Positions 34,571 through 43,218 of a stretch of DNA of 64,000 nt are shown here, in pieces. How positions within the stretch are numbered: the first letter of the stretch is position 1; each line of letters begins with the position of its first letter. Position numbers and translations under genes: made by a program. Below the pieces are notes generated by a model that made no database searches, had not been told where the DNA came from, and worked only from the letters and a program-made list of their open reading frames with translations. The stretch is taken from positions 27,836 through 91,835 of the forward strand of contig NZ_BNBB01000022.1 of assembly GCF_014654615.1 (NCBI RefSeq), in the 5' to 3' direction. The stretch comes from Streptosporangium violaceochromogenes (GTDB lineage: Bacteria; Actinomycetota; Actinomycetes; Streptosporangiales; Streptosporangiaceae).

Positions 34571-35361
34571 GCGGGCCGTCCCGCGGGCTCGCGCTCCCAC
34601 AGCGCCCACGGCCGGTCGCCGCGGGAGTAGGCCTCGTCCAGGGCGATCCGCTCGCGGACGGTGTCGGTCGGCCGCCAGTAGCCCCGGTGCGGGTAGGCGA
34701 GCAGCCGTCCGCGCTTGGCCAGCTCGGCGCAGCCGTCGGCGACGAGGTCACCGCCGGGCGGAATGTGGTCGAAGACCTCCTGGCGCAGCACGAAGTACCC
34801 GCCGTTGACCCACAGCGGCATCTGGCTGACCGGGGTGATGCCGCCGACCATGCCGTGCTCGCCGAGTTCGATGCAGTGGAAGGTGTCCGAGGGGGGGACG
34901 ACCATCATGGAGGCACCGGCGTCGGAGTCGGCGAAGCGGCCGACGATCTCCGGCAGGGGCGCGTCGGTGAGCACGTCGGCGTAGTTCGCCAGGAACATCG
35001 GGTCGCCGTCGAGGTGCTCGCGGATACGGCGCAGCCGTTCGCCGATGGGCGACTCGATCCCGGTCTGCACGAACGAGATCGACCACTCGGAGATGTCGGT
35101 GGACAGCAGCTCGACCTCGCCGCCGCGCAGGACGAAGTCGTTGGAGGTCGTCTCCTGGTAGTTGAGGAAGAAGTCCTTGATGTGGTGCGCGCCGTAGCCG
35201 AGGCACAGGATGAACTCGGTGTGCCCGAAATGGGCGTAGTACCGCATCACATGCCAGATGAGGGGCCGGGGCCCGACGAGCTGCATCGGCTTGGGCACGT
35301 CGCCCGGGGTGCCGCTGCGCATCCGCGTGCCGTAGCCGCCGCAGAAGAGGACGACCTTCAC
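34567..35361 (-). CDS. rfbF: Glucose-1-phosphate cytidylyltransferase (RfbF-like)
   Basis: 264-residue nucleotidyltransferase that makes CDP-glucose from CTP and glucose-1-phosphate. FCGGYGTRMRSGTPGDVPKP is the Rossmann-like nucleotide motif with a signature Lys; LIWHVMRYYAHFGHTEFILC and GYWRPTDT are conserved in RfbF. The active-site motif VNGGYFVLRQEVFDHI is typical. This enzyme commits a CDP-sugar branch. No CDP-glucose 4,6-dehydratase (RfbG) is recognised in the window, unless the neighbouring extended SDR takes that role. Overlaps the C-methyltransferase by 4 bases (GTGA). Confidence 0.82.
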   Translation of the reverse strand: MKVVLFCGGYGTRMRSGTPGDVPKPMQLVGPRPLIWHVMRYYAHFGHTEFILCLGYGAHHIKDFFLNYQETTSNDFVLRGGEVELLSTDISEWSISFVQTGIESPIGERLRRIREHLDGDPMFLANYADVLTDAPLPEIVGRFADSDAGASMMVVPPSDTFHCIELGEHGMVGGITPVSQMPLWVNGGYFVLRQEVFDHIPPGGDLVADGCAELAKRGRLLAYPHRGYWRPTDTVRERIALDEAYSRGDRPWALWEREPAGRPA

Positions 35362-36593
35362 GGGTTCACCTCGACGATCTCCAGGTCGGGGATGGGGAAG
35401 ACCAGCCGACCTCCCCAGGCGTGGACGAAGGACAGCTGACCGACGAGCTCCTCGCGGAGGTTCCAGGGCAGCACGAGCACGTAGTCGGGGCGGTCCTCGG
35501 CGATCCGCTCGGGCGCAAGGATCGGGATCCGGGTGCCGGGGGTGAACCTGCCGTGCTTGTAGGGGTTGCGGTCCACCGTGTAACGCAGCAGGTCGGGGCG
35601 GACGCCGCAGTGGTTGAGCAGCGTGTTGCCCTTGCCGGGGGCGCCGTAGCCGACCACGGTCCTGCCCTGGTCGGCGGCCTCGACGAGGAACCTCAGCAGA
35701 TCCCGCCGCACCCGGTCCACCCGGCCGGCGAACGCGGCGTACCCCGACAGCTCGTGCAGGCCGGCCGCCTTCTCCGCCGCCAGCAGCTCGGCCACCCGCT
35801 CTCCGGGCTCGCCCGCCGCCTCCTGGGGCCGCGCCCACAGCCGGATCGAGCCGCCGTGGGTCGGCAGCGACTCGACGTCCACCAGGGACAGGCCGCCCGA
35901 GGCCAGCGCCTGCCGGGCGGAGGCGACCGTGTAGTACTGGAAGTGCTCGTGGTAGATCGTGTCGTACTGGTTGTGCTCCATCAGCGTCAGCAGGTGCTGA
36001 ACCTCGACGGAGACCCAGCCGTCGTCGGCCACGAGCGCGCGCAGGCCCCGGGTGAAGCCGACGATGTCGGGGATGTGGGCGTAGACGTTGTTGGCCACCA
36101 CGAGGTCGGCGGGCCCGTGCTCGGCCCGCACCTGGGCGCCGGTGGTGGGGCCGAGGAAGGCCGTGAGGGTCGGCACGCCCTTCTCCCTGGCCGCCTGGCC
36201 GACGTTCCCGGAGGGCTCGATGCCCAGGCACCGGATGCCCCGCTCGATCACGTGCCGGAGCAGGTAGCCGTCGTTGCTGGCCACCTCGACCACGAACGAG
36301 CCGTCGTCGAGCCCGAGCCGGTCGGCCGCCTCGCGGACGAACCTTCCGGCGTGCTCCACCCACGACGTGGAGTAGGAGGAGAAGTAGGCGTACTCGGTGA
36401 AGGTCTCCTCCGGGGTGATCAGCGGCGGGATCTGCGCCAGCCGGCAGCCCGCGCACACCCTCAGGTGCAGCGGGTAGGTGACCTCCGGCTCGTCGAGCTG
36501 CCCGGCGGTGAGAAACCGCTCACAGGGCGGTGTCGCCCCGAGGTCGACGACGCTGACGAGGCTCGTCGAACCGCACAGCCGGCACGTTGTCAT
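35358..36593 (-). CDS. Sugar C-methyltransferase with N-terminal zinc motif
   Basis: 411 residues, three-domain family of TylC3/TcaB9-type sugar C-methyltransferases. Zinc-binding part: CRLCGS at the start, PPCERF and CAGCRL (four Cys). Methyltransferase domain: VVEVASNDGYLLRHVIERG, GIEPSGNVGQAAREKG and DLVVANNVYAHIPD; the catalytic His/Glu are in YHEHFQYYT. A C-terminal domain carries GYGAPGKGNTLLNHCG. It adds a methyl to C3 of a 4-keto-sugar, here probably CDP-bound. First gene of the operon; ribosome site GAGGGAG before ATG 36593. Confidence 0.85.
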   Translation of the reverse strand: MTTCRLCGSTSLVSVVDLGATPPCERFLTAGQLDEPEVTYPLHLRVCAGCRLAQIPPLITPEETFTEYAYFSSYSTSWVEHAGRFVREAADRLGLDDGSFVVEVASNDGYLLRHVIERGIRCLGIEPSGNVGQAAREKGVPTLTAFLGPTTGAQVRAEHGPADLVVANNVYAHIPDIVGFTRGLRALVADDGWVSVEVQHLLTLMEHNQYDTIYHEHFQYYTVASARQALASGGLSLVDVESLPTHGGSIRLWARPQEAAGEPGERVAELLAAEKAAGLHELSGYAAFAGRVDRVRRDLLRFLVEAADQGRTVVGYGAPGKGNTLLNHCGVRPDLLRYTVDRNPYKHGRFTPGTRIPILAPERIAEDRPDYVLVLPWNLREELVGQLSFVHAWGGRLVFPIPDLEIVEVNP

Positions 36594-36636
36594 CAATACG
36601 CTCCCTCGCCGCGCGAGGCGGCTCCACAATGTTCAC

Positions 36637-36683
36637 AAAGATCATTTCTTTGGGGGCGAACCCTAGGATTTCGCCTGATCTTT
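36637..36683. promoter_or_regulatory. Nested inverted repeats in divergent promoter
   Basis: AAAGATCA (36637-36644) and TGATCTTT (36676-36683) are perfect complements; inside, GGCGAA (36655-36660) and TTCGCC (36670-36675), with CCTAGG between. They occupy the 118-base gap between the divergent C-methyltransferase and rmlC, so a common regulator may control both. Confidence 0.45.
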
Positions 36684-36711
36684 CGGGGGTGTTACAGGGG
36701 TCCGCCATGAC

Positions 36712-37341
36712 ATGCTTCGGCCCATGAACCCCCTCAGCATCGACGGAACCTGGTGCCACACCCCGCGCGTTCACACCGACCCGCGGGGCGCGTTCATGGA
36801 GGGCTACCGCGCGGCCGACCTGCGCGAGGCCGCCGGGCACCCGATGGACCTCGCCCAGGTCAACTGCTCGGTCTCCCGGCGCGGCGTCCTGCGAGGGGTC
36901 CACTTCGCCGACGTACCGCCCGGGCAGGCCAAATACGTCATGTGCGTCGCGGGGGCCGTCCTCGACGTGGTCGTGGACATCCGCGTCGGCTCGCCCACGT
37001 TCGGCCGCTGGGAGGCGGTGCGCCTGGACGACGAGTCGCGGCGCGGCCTCTACGTGGCCGAGGGGATCGGCCACGCCTTCATGGCGCTGAGCGAGTCGGC
37101 CACGGTCGTCTACCTGTGCTCGCGGCCGTACGCCCCCGGGCGCGAACACGGCATCCACCCCCTGGACCCGGCGCTCGGGATCGACTGGCCCGCAGGAACC
37201 GAGCCGATCCTGTCGGAGAAGGACGCCTGCGCCCCCACCCTGGCCCAGGCCTTGGAGGCGGGCCTGCTGCCCGACCACGCCGCGTGCCTGTCCCACTACG
37301 CGAGCCTCGCCCCGCCCGGCCCGGCGGCCTCTAGCCGCTGA
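36712..37341 (+). CDS. rmlC: dTDP-4-dehydrorhamnose 3,5-epimerase
   Basis: 209-residue cupin epimerase, third step of dTDP-rhamnose synthesis. DPRGAFMEGYRAADLREAAG, QVNCSVSRRGVLRGVHFADV (active-site His) and YVAEGIGHAFMALSES are the family motifs. The rest of the pathway (rmlD, rmlB, rmlA) lies next to it on the minus strand. Start at ATG 36712; ATG 36724 lacks a better ribosome site. Its stop overlaps the end of rmlD by 11 bases, tail to tail. Confidence 0.85.
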   Translation: MLRPMNPLSIDGTWCHTPRVHTDPRGAFMEGYRAADLREAAGHPMDLAQVNCSVSRRGVLRGVHFADVPPGQAKYVMCVAGAVLDVVVDIRVGSPTFGRWEAVRLDDESRRGLYVAEGIGHAFMALSESATVVYLCSRPYAPGREHGIHPLDPALGIDWPAGTEPILSEKDACAPTLAQALEAGLLPDHAACLSHYASLAPPGPAASSR

Positions 37342-38188
37342 CGAGCACATCGGATTCCCGCAGCGCCTCTCGCCAGTCGCGCAACGGCGGCAGCCCCGCC
37401 CGGTTCCAGCGGTCGTGCCCGAGCACGCTGCGGGCCGGGCGGGGGGCGGGCCGGGCGAACTCCTTCGACGAGACCGGCGTGATCCGCCCGGGGTCGGCGC
37501 CGAGCAGCGTGAAGATCTCCCGGGCGAAGCCGTACCAGCTCGTCCGGCCGGAGCCCGTGGCGTGGTAGACCCCCGGCAGGGCCGCCGAGCGGGCCAGCGC
37601 GACGATCCAGCCGGCCAGGTCGCCGGCCCAGGTCGGCTGGCCGAACTGGTCGTCCACCACGTCCAGGGTCGGCCTGGTCCTCTCCAGGGCGGCCATGGTG
37701 CGGACGAAGTTCCCGCCGGCGGCGCCGTACAGCCACGCGGTCCGCACGACGTAGCCCGTCAGCGGCAGCACCTCCAGGACGGCGCGCTCACCGGCGAGCT
37801 TGGTGCGCCCGTAGGCGTTGATCGGCCGGGTCGGCGCGTCCTCCCGGTAGGGGTCGAGCGCGGCCCCGTCGAAGACGTAGTCGGTGGAGGGCTGGATCAT
37901 CCGCGCGCCCAGGGGCGCGCACGCCTCGGCCAGCGCCCGCGTCCCGTGCCCGTTGACGGCGAGCGCCTCGCTCTCGCGGGTCTCGGCGTCGTCCACCGCC
38001 GTCCACGCCGCGCAGTTCACCACGATCTCCGGCCGGTGCGCCGCCACCGCCCGGTGGACGGCGGGGGCGTCGCGAAGGTCGAGGTCCCGCCTGCGGAGCG
38101 CGACGACCGGCTCGTTCTCGGCCGCGAGGCGGCGCAGCAGCTCACCGGCGAGCATGCCCGAGGCACCGGTGACCAGCCACCGACTCAC
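37331..38188 (-). CDS. rmlD: dTDP-4-dehydrorhamnose reductase
   Basis: 285 residues. WLVTGASGMLAGELLRRLAA has the nucleotide motif; NCAAWTAVDDAETRESEA, STDYVFDGAA and YGRTKLAGERAV hold the active-site Thr/Tyr/Lys. Last step to dTDP-L-rhamnose. GTG 38188 overlaps the rmlB stop (GTGA), so it is coupled to rmlB. Confidence 0.88.
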   Translation of the reverse strand: MSRWLVTGASGMLAGELLRRLAAENEPVVALRRRDLDLRDAPAVHRAVAAHRPEIVVNCAAWTAVDDAETRESEALAVNGHGTRALAEACAPLGARMIQPSTDYVFDGAALDPYREDAPTRPINAYGRTKLAGERAVLEVLPLTGYVVRTAWLYGAAGGNFVRTMAALERTRPTLDVVDDQFGQPTWAGDLAGWIVALARSAALPGVYHATGSGRTSWYGFAREIFTLLGADPGRITPVSSKEFARPAPRPARSVLGHDRWNRAGLPPLRDWREALRESDVLVSG

Positions 38189-39267
38189 CGGTCCGCCTCC
38201 CCCTGGGTGCCGGAGGTCGCCTCTTGAGAGGTCTCGGCGTCTTGGGCGGTCCCGGCGATCGTCCTCGCGGGTGCCGCGCGCGTGGCCGCCCTCCACCAGC
38301 CCGGGTTGTCGGCGTACCAGCGGACCGTCTCGGCCAGCCCCCGGTCGAAGGGGACGGACGGACGGTAGCCCAGGGCCCGCAGCCGGGAGTCGTCCAGCGA
38401 GTAGCGGCGGTCGTGGCCCTTGCGGTCCTCGACGTGCTCGACCATGTCCCAGCCGGCGCCGCACAGCTCCAGCAGCCTGCCGGTGACCTCGACGTTGGTC
38501 AGCTCCGCCGCCCCGGCGATGTGGTAGACCTCACCGGGCTCGCCCCTCTCGGCGACCAGCCGGATGCCCGCGCAGTGGTCGGCGACGTGGACCCAGTCCC
38601 TGACGTTGCCGCCGTCGCCGTACAGCGGGACCTTGCGGCCCCGGAGCAGGTTGGTGACGAACAGGGGGATCATCTTCTCCGGATACTGATTGGGCCCGTA
38701 GTTGTTGCCGCAGCGGGTGATGGACACCGGCAGGCCGTGGGTGACCGCGTAGGCGCGGGCGATCATGTCTCCGCCCGCCTTGGAGGCGGAGTACGGCGAG
38801 CGCGGGCGCAGCGGCGCCTCCTCGGTCCAGGAGCCGATGTCGATCGATCCGTACACCTCGTCGGTCGACACCTGCACCACCCGGGGAACGGCCGCGTCCA
38901 GGCACGCCTGCATCAGCGTCTGCGTGCCCAGGACGTTCGTCCGCACGAACTCCCCGGCCTCGGCGATGGACCGGTCCACATGGGATTCGGCCGCGAAGTT
39001 GACGACGACGTCGTGGCCGGGAACCACCTCGGCCAGGAGGGCGGTGTCGCAGACGTCGCCGAGCACGAAGTCGCAGGCCGCGCCCTCCAGGTTCGCCGGG
39101 TTCCCGGCGTAGGTGAGCCTGTCGAGAACCGTCACGGCGGCACCGTCGGCGCTGAGGGCCCGCGCGTAGTGGGAGCCGATGAATCCGGCGCCGCCGACGA
39201 CCAGGACCTTCGTCGCGTCTCGGTGAGCGGGGGAACGCCCGCCTTCGGACGTGGGGGAGGGGGTCAA
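38185..39267 (-). CDS. rmlB: dTDP-glucose 4,6-dehydratase
   Basis: 360 residues. VLVVGGAGFIGSHYARAL, LDRLTYAGNPANLEG, FAAESHVDRSI, VSTDEVYGSI and SPYSASKAGGDMIARAY are diagnostic; the Tyr/Lys pair and the Thr/Asp/Glu set are intact. Makes dTDP-4-keto-6-deoxyglucose. Starts at TTG 39267, four bases inside the end of rmlA (TTGA), so translation is coupled. Upstream tail (residues 1-18) is variable. Confidence 0.9.
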   Translation of the reverse strand: MTPSPTSEGGRSPAHRDATKVLVVGGAGFIGSHYARALSADGAAVTVLDRLTYAGNPANLEGAACDFVLGDVCDTALLAEVVPGHDVVVNFAAESHVDRSIAEAGEFVRTNVLGTQTLMQACLDAAVPRVVQVSTDEVYGSIDIGSWTEEAPLRPRSPYSASKAGGDMIARAYAVTHGLPVSITRCGNNYGPNQYPEKMIPLFVTNLLRGRKVPLYGDGGNVRDWVHVADHCAGIRLVAERGEPGEVYHIAGAAELTNVEVTGRLLELCGAGWDMVEHVEDRKGHDRRYSLDDSRLRALGYRPSVPFDRGLAETVRWYADNPGWWRAATRAAPARTIAGTAQDAETSQEATSGTQGEADR

Positions 39268-40331
39268 GAGCTGATCTGCACCTTGCTGTGATCGCCCAGC
39301 ACGAGGCGGTGGGCTCGGGGGGTGTTGGGGGCGGGGGTGACCTCGACGTCGTGGCCGATGAGCGAGGCCTCGATCCGGGACACCCCGGAGATGGAGGCCC
39401 GGGGCAGCACGATCGAGTATTCGATCTCACTGCCGCTGATCACACAGTCGGCCGCGATCGAGGTGAAGGGGCCGATGTAGCTGTCGGCGACCCGGGCGCC
39501 GGCGCCGATGATCGCCGGGCCGACGATGCGGGATCTCTCGACCACGCCGCCCGCCTCGACGACCACCCGGCCGATCAGCTCGCTGCCGTCGTCCACCCGG
39601 CCGTCGAGACGGCCGTCGAGGGACTCCAGGACCAGCCGGTTGACCTCCAGCATGTCGGTGACGTTCCCGGTGTCCTTCCAGTAGCCGGAGATGACGGTGG
39701 ACTCGACCCCGTGCCCCCGCTCGATCAGCCACTGAAGCGCGTCGGTGATCTCCAGCTCGCCCCGCCAGGACGGCTTGAGCTCGGCCACGGCCTCGTGGAC
39801 CACCGGGGTGAACAGGTAGACGCCGACGAGGGCGAGGTCGCTCTTGGGGGCGACCGGTTTCTCCTCCAGCCCGATCACCCGCCCCGCGGCGTCGAGCTCG
39901 GCGACGCCGAACTGCCTCGGGTCGCCGACCCGGGTGAGCATGATCTGCGCGGCCGGCCGGTCGCGAGTGAATCGTCCGACGATGTCCTGGATGCCACCGA
40001 GGATGAAGTTGTCGCCGAGGTACATGACGAAGTCGTCGTCGCCCAGGTAGTCGCGGGCGACCAGCACCGCGTGCGCCAGCCCGAGCGGGGCCCGCTGACG
40101 CAGGTAGGTGACCCGCAGCCCGAGCGCGGAGCCGTCGCCGACCGCGGCCTCGATCTCGGCGTGCGTGTCGCCGACGACGATGCCGATGTCGCCGATCCCG
40201 GCGGCGGCGATGGCCTCCAGCCCGTAGAAGAGCACGGGCTTGTTGGCCACCGGGACAAGCTGCTTGGCGGAGGTGTGGGTGATCGGCCGCAACCGGGTGC
40301 CCGACCCCCCGGCGAGCACGAGAGCTTTCAC
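39264..40331 (-). CDS. rmlA: Glucose-1-phosphate thymidylyltransferase, long form
   Basis: 355 residues; GT nucleotidyltransferase domain (LAGGSGTRLRPITHTSAKQL, YLGDNFILGGIQ, GEKP-type GLEEKPVAPKS, SYWKDTGN-type GYWKDTGNVTDML) plus a left-handed beta-helix tail, the long type common in actinomycetes. Commits glucose-1-phosphate to dTDP-sugars. GTG 40331; two bases after the sugar transferase stop. Confidence 0.9.
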   Translation of the reverse strand: MKALVLAGGSGTRLRPITHTSAKQLVPVANKPVLFYGLEAIAAAGIGDIGIVVGDTHAEIEAAVGDGSALGLRVTYLRQRAPLGLAHAVLVARDYLGDDDFVMYLGDNFILGGIQDIVGRFTRDRPAAQIMLTRVGDPRQFGVAELDAAGRVIGLEEKPVAPKSDLALVGVYLFTPVVHEAVAELKPSWRGELEITDALQWLIERGHGVESTVISGYWKDTGNVTDMLEVNRLVLESLDGRLDGRVDDGSELIGRVVVEAGGVVERSRIVGPAIIGAGARVADSYIGPFTSIAADCVISGSEIEYSIVLPRASISGVSRIEASLIGHDVEVTPAPNTPRAHRLVLGDHSKVQISS

Positions 40332-40333
40332 TG

Positions 40334-41788
40334 CTAGTAGGCCCCTTCTCCGCCGGTGACGGCGCTCCAGGTCTTCCAGAGGATCTGCAGGTCCAGAAAG
40401 AGGGACCAGTTCTCGACGTAGCGCAGGTCCAGGCGGACCGACTCCTCCCAGGTCAGATCGGAACGGCCGCTGACCTGCCACAGACCGGTCATGCCGGGCT
40501 TGACCACCAGGCGGCGGCGTACGTCGGCGCCGTACTGGGCGACCTCGCCCGGCAGCGGCGGTCTCGGCCCGACGAGGGACATCTCCCCCCGGATCACGTT
40601 GATCAGCTGTGGCAGCTCGTCGAGGGAGTAGCGGCGCAGGAAGGCCCCCACCCGGGTGATGCGGGGGTCGTTCCTTATCTTGAACAGCACGCCGTCGGAC
40701 TCGTTGCTCCCCTGGAGGTCTCCTTTGAGACGTTCGGCGTCGTTGACCATGGTGCGGAACTTCAAGACCTTGAACTCCGTGCCGCCCCGCCCCACCCTGA
40801 CCTGGCGGAACAGCGCCGGCCCCGGGCTGGTCGCGCGGATCAGCACGGTGATGACCAGCATGGGAACGGCCAGCAGCAGCAGCGCGAAGCTCGCCCCGAC
40901 CCGGTCGAACAGGCTCTTGGCGAGCTGCTTGGCCCCGTCGAACGAGGGATGCTCGACGTGGAGCAGCGGCATGCCCGCCACGGGGCGGATGCTGATGCGC
41001 GGACCGGCCACCTCCATGAGCGCGGGCGCCACGAACAGGTCGGTGCGCGCGTCCTCCAGCCCCCAGGCGATGCGGCGCAGCGCCACGCCGTCCAGTTCGG
41101 GGCAGGCCAGGACGGCGACGGCGTCGGCGTCGACCTTGGCCACCACGGCGGCCACGTCGGTGAAGCCGCCCAGCACGGGGACGTCGTCGACGTCGGTCTC
41201 CTCCGGGCCCGAGGGCAGGCACACGGCGACCACCGTCATGCCGTGGTGCGGCTGTCTTCGCAGCTGCATCACCAGGTCGAGCACCGACTCGCGGTGTCCC
41301 ACGGCGACGACCTGCCGCATGTACTCACCGAAGGAGCGCCTCCGGTGAAGCCGTTTTCGCATGCGGTAACGGAAAACGATCGTGAGAATGAGCGCGAGGG
41401 GAAACATCGCCATCACGAAACTGCGGGCGATGGTGGTTTGGGTGGCGTAGGCTCCGATCGCGACGGCCGCCGTCAGACCGACCCCTCCGTCGAAAACCGC
41501 CCGGAACTCCTCCGTTCCCTCACCGTGCGCGCGTTTGCGGTAGGCGCCTCCGATCGCCAGCGACAGCGGCCACGCCAGCGCGAGACCGAGGCCGAGCAGC
41601 GCCTCCGTCCTGGGGATGAACGCGCCGAACCAGAGCCGGACGCCCAGCACCGTCTCGCAGGCGACCACGGCGCACCCGAGGTCTCCGGCCAGCAGAATCC
41701 GTGCGTATGACCGTGTCCAGATGCTCGGAGCAGTCCTTGCCGCATCACCGAGGAGCGTAACAGCGGGCTCCTCCGTCCCCACTTTCAT
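40334..41788 (-). CDS. Undecaprenyl-phosphate sugar phosphotransferase (CpsE/WbaP type)
   Basis: 484 residues. The first half has about four helices and a CoA-binding-like region (VVAVGHRESVLDLVMQL); the second half is the bacterial sugar transferase catalytic domain: SPGPALFRQVRVGRGGTEF, KVLKFRTM, RRYSLDELPQLINVIRGEMS and LVGPRPPLPGE. It puts the first sugar-1-phosphate on undecaprenyl phosphate and so starts the repeat unit. First gene of the rmlABD operon. ATG 41788 behind GGGTGGGGTGGT. Substrate probably glucose or galactose (inference). Confidence 0.88.
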   Translation of the reverse strand: MKVGTEEPAVTLLGDAARTAPSIWTRSYARILLAGDLGCAVVACETVLGVRLWFGAFIPRTEALLGLGLALAWPLSLAIGGAYRKRAHGEGTEEFRAVFDGGVGLTAAVAIGAYATQTTIARSFVMAMFPLALILTIVFRYRMRKRLHRRRSFGEYMRQVVAVGHRESVLDLVMQLRRQPHHGMTVVAVCLPSGPEETDVDDVPVLGGFTDVAAVVAKVDADAVAVLACPELDGVALRRIAWGLEDARTDLFVAPALMEVAGPRISIRPVAGMPLLHVEHPSFDGAKQLAKSLFDRVGASFALLLLAVPMLVITVLIRATSPGPALFRQVRVGRGGTEFKVLKFRTMVNDAERLKGDLQGSNESDGVLFKIRNDPRITRVGAFLRRYSLDELPQLINVIRGEMSLVGPRPPLPGEVAQYGADVRRRLVVKPGMTGLWQVSGRSDLTWEESVRLDLRYVENWSLFLDLQILWKTWSAVTGGEGAY

Positions 41789-42037
41789 ACCACCCCACCC
41801 AGATGCCCCAGCGTTAACAGCTACGGGACGCACATCTCATTTCAATGGTTGACAGCTTTCCCGAATGCACCAGGAGCGTGGATACCAACGGAAATCCTAG
41901 TGATCACCTACCAACAGGGGAATAGACCCCACTGTCCACTACTGGCCTCGGCGACACGGAGCGGCCGCCTTGACGGAACGGTCCAAACGTGTAGCCATGC
42001 CGTACTGGACCGTTTGACTTCCCTGGAGCGTTATAAC
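41789..42037. other. Intergenic with 9-bp inverted repeat
   Basis: No gene recognised. Promoter region of the sugar transferase, with the repeat at 41977-42014 towards its far end. Confidence 0.5.
41977..42014. repeat. 9-bp inverted repeat AACGGTCCA/TGGACCGTT
   Basis: Arms 41977-41985 and 42006-42014 with a 20-base spacer, starting 24 bases past the end of the small minus-strand gene. Either a transcript end or an operator for the sugar transferase. The word TGGACCGTT also occurs at 44841. Confidence 0.45.
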
Positions 42038-42388
42038 TCAGTCGTATTCAAAACCGGGCAGGGAGGACGGAGGCTCCGGACTACGCCAAACAACGACATA
42101 GTCCTCCCCCGCAGCCTCAACCGCCGCACCGAATCGATCCAGGTCGAAGTCCGGCAGATACCGGAGCCGGGTGAGAAAAGTGGCGTCGGTCGCTGATTTG
42201 GGCACCACGCAGCCCTGACCACCGCAATCGAGCAGAATGTACAGAACGTCCACGCCGGCCTCACCGACCACACGCACCTCGACGACGTCCTCCCACGCGA
42301 GGGCCTCGACGCTGCCGTCCGCGTAGTGGCGGGCCACGCCTTCCTCGGTCACGTATACGTAGGAGTCCGGCGCTGAATTGCCGTGCAT
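42038..42388 (-). CDS. Small conserved-type protein of unknown function
   Basis: 116 residues from ATG 42388; extension to 42436 (GTG) possible. SYVYVTEEGVARHYADGSVE, LAWEDVVEVRVV, DVLYILLDCGGQGCVVPK, then a Leu-rich helix and DYVVVWRS at the end. This is the pattern of small immunity- or antitoxin-like single-domain proteins often found beside contact-dependent toxins; I cannot name the family with certainty and there is no toxin next to it. Its codon use is normal. Confidence 0.55.
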   Translation of the reverse strand: MHGNSAPDSYVYVTEEGVARHYADGSVEALAWEDVVEVRVVGEAGVDVLYILLDCGGQGCVVPKSATDATFLTRLRYLPDFDLDRFGAAVEAAGEDYVVVWRSPEPPSSLPGFEYD

Positions 42389-42584
42389 GGCCGCGATTGT
42401 GACGACTTCAAGGCATCGGTTGCAAGAGAAACGCACAAGTCGGTGACCAGAAGGACCCGATCGCTCGACCCGCTGTCACCATTCCGTTACACATCGCGAC
42501 TTTTTCGCCCCCTCCCAGCCTCCCCGCACCCCCACATCTCCCCATATATCCCCTTATGCCCCTTTATGGCCTTATCACGGTCCG
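42389..42584. other. Pyrimidine-rich intergenic stretch
   Basis: No gene. The plus strand from about 42490 to 42570 is strikingly C/T-rich (CCCCCTCCCAGCCTCCCCGC, CCCCATATATCCCCTTATGC) and AT-poor. It lies between the ends and starts of two minus-strand genes. Confidence 0.5.
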
Positions 42585-43208
42585 CTACGGCACACCCCAG
42601 CCGTGGTCGAGATGGACGGCGACGGCCCGCCTGGCGGCCTCCACCGGGCCCCGGCCGATGGCGTCGAGCAGGTCGCGGTGCTCGGCGACCAGCACCTCCC
42701 GGTCGGGGTAGACGGTGCGCAGCCGCACCAGGCCGAGCCGGGTCTCGGCGGCCAGCGTGCCGTAGAGCCGCTCCAACCGGGGGCTGCCCACCGCCGTGAT
42801 CAACGCCTGGTGCAGCGCCATGTGCTCGGCCACCACCTCCGACCAGGGGGACTCGCCCGGCAGCGCGGCCATCCGGGCCAGCGCCTCGTCGGCCTCCGCG
42901 ACCCGCCGGCCGGCGAGCGCCGCGGCCATCAGATCCTCCAGGGGACGGCGGACGAACATCAGGTCCGCCAGATCCGCCGCGGTCACCTCGGCCACCTGCG
43001 CGCTGCGGTGCCGTTCACGCCTGAGCAGCCCCTCGTGCGCGAGCAGCGCCAGCGCCTCCCGGACGGTCGGGCGGGCCACGCCGTACCGGGCGCACAGGTC
43101 CTGCTCGGGCAGCGCGGTGCCCGCGGGCAGCTCACCGGAGAGCACCCTTCGGCGCAGGGCGTCGGCGAGGGCTCCGACGGTGGAGACGGGACGGATCGGG
43201 GTGGTCAC
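42585..43208 (-). CDS. GntR-family regulator (FCD subfamily)
   Basis: 207 residues. Winged-helix N-terminus (LADALRRRVLSGELPAGTAL, LCARYGVARPTVREALALL, HEGLLRRERHR) and an all-helical FCD ligand-binding domain with VRRPLEDLMAAALAGRR, HMALHQALITAVGSPRL and EHRDLLDAIGRG. GTG 43208. It follows the EamA transporter gene by 10 bases, so it likely regulates that operon through the palindrome at 44098-44118. Confidence 0.85.
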   Translation of the reverse strand: MTTPIRPVSTVGALADALRRRVLSGELPAGTALPEQDLCARYGVARPTVREALALLAHEGLLRRERHRSAQVAEVTAADLADLMFVRRPLEDLMAAALAGRRVAEADEALARMAALPGESPWSEVVAEHMALHQALITAVGSPRLERLYGTLAAETRLGLVRLRTVYPDREVLVAEHRDLLDAIGRGPVEAARRAVAVHLDHGWGVP

Positions 43209-43218
43209 GCCGACGACC

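Noticed and set aside
34567..36456. Fusion of methyltransferase region with cytidylyltransferase
   Set aside because: The upstream half is an out-of-frame reading of the C-methyltransferase; GTG 35361 with GTGA overlap is the real start.
41849..42196. 115-codon plus-strand frame in the sugar transferase upstream region
   Set aside because: Overlaps the small minus-strand gene with no recognisable motif or ribosome site.
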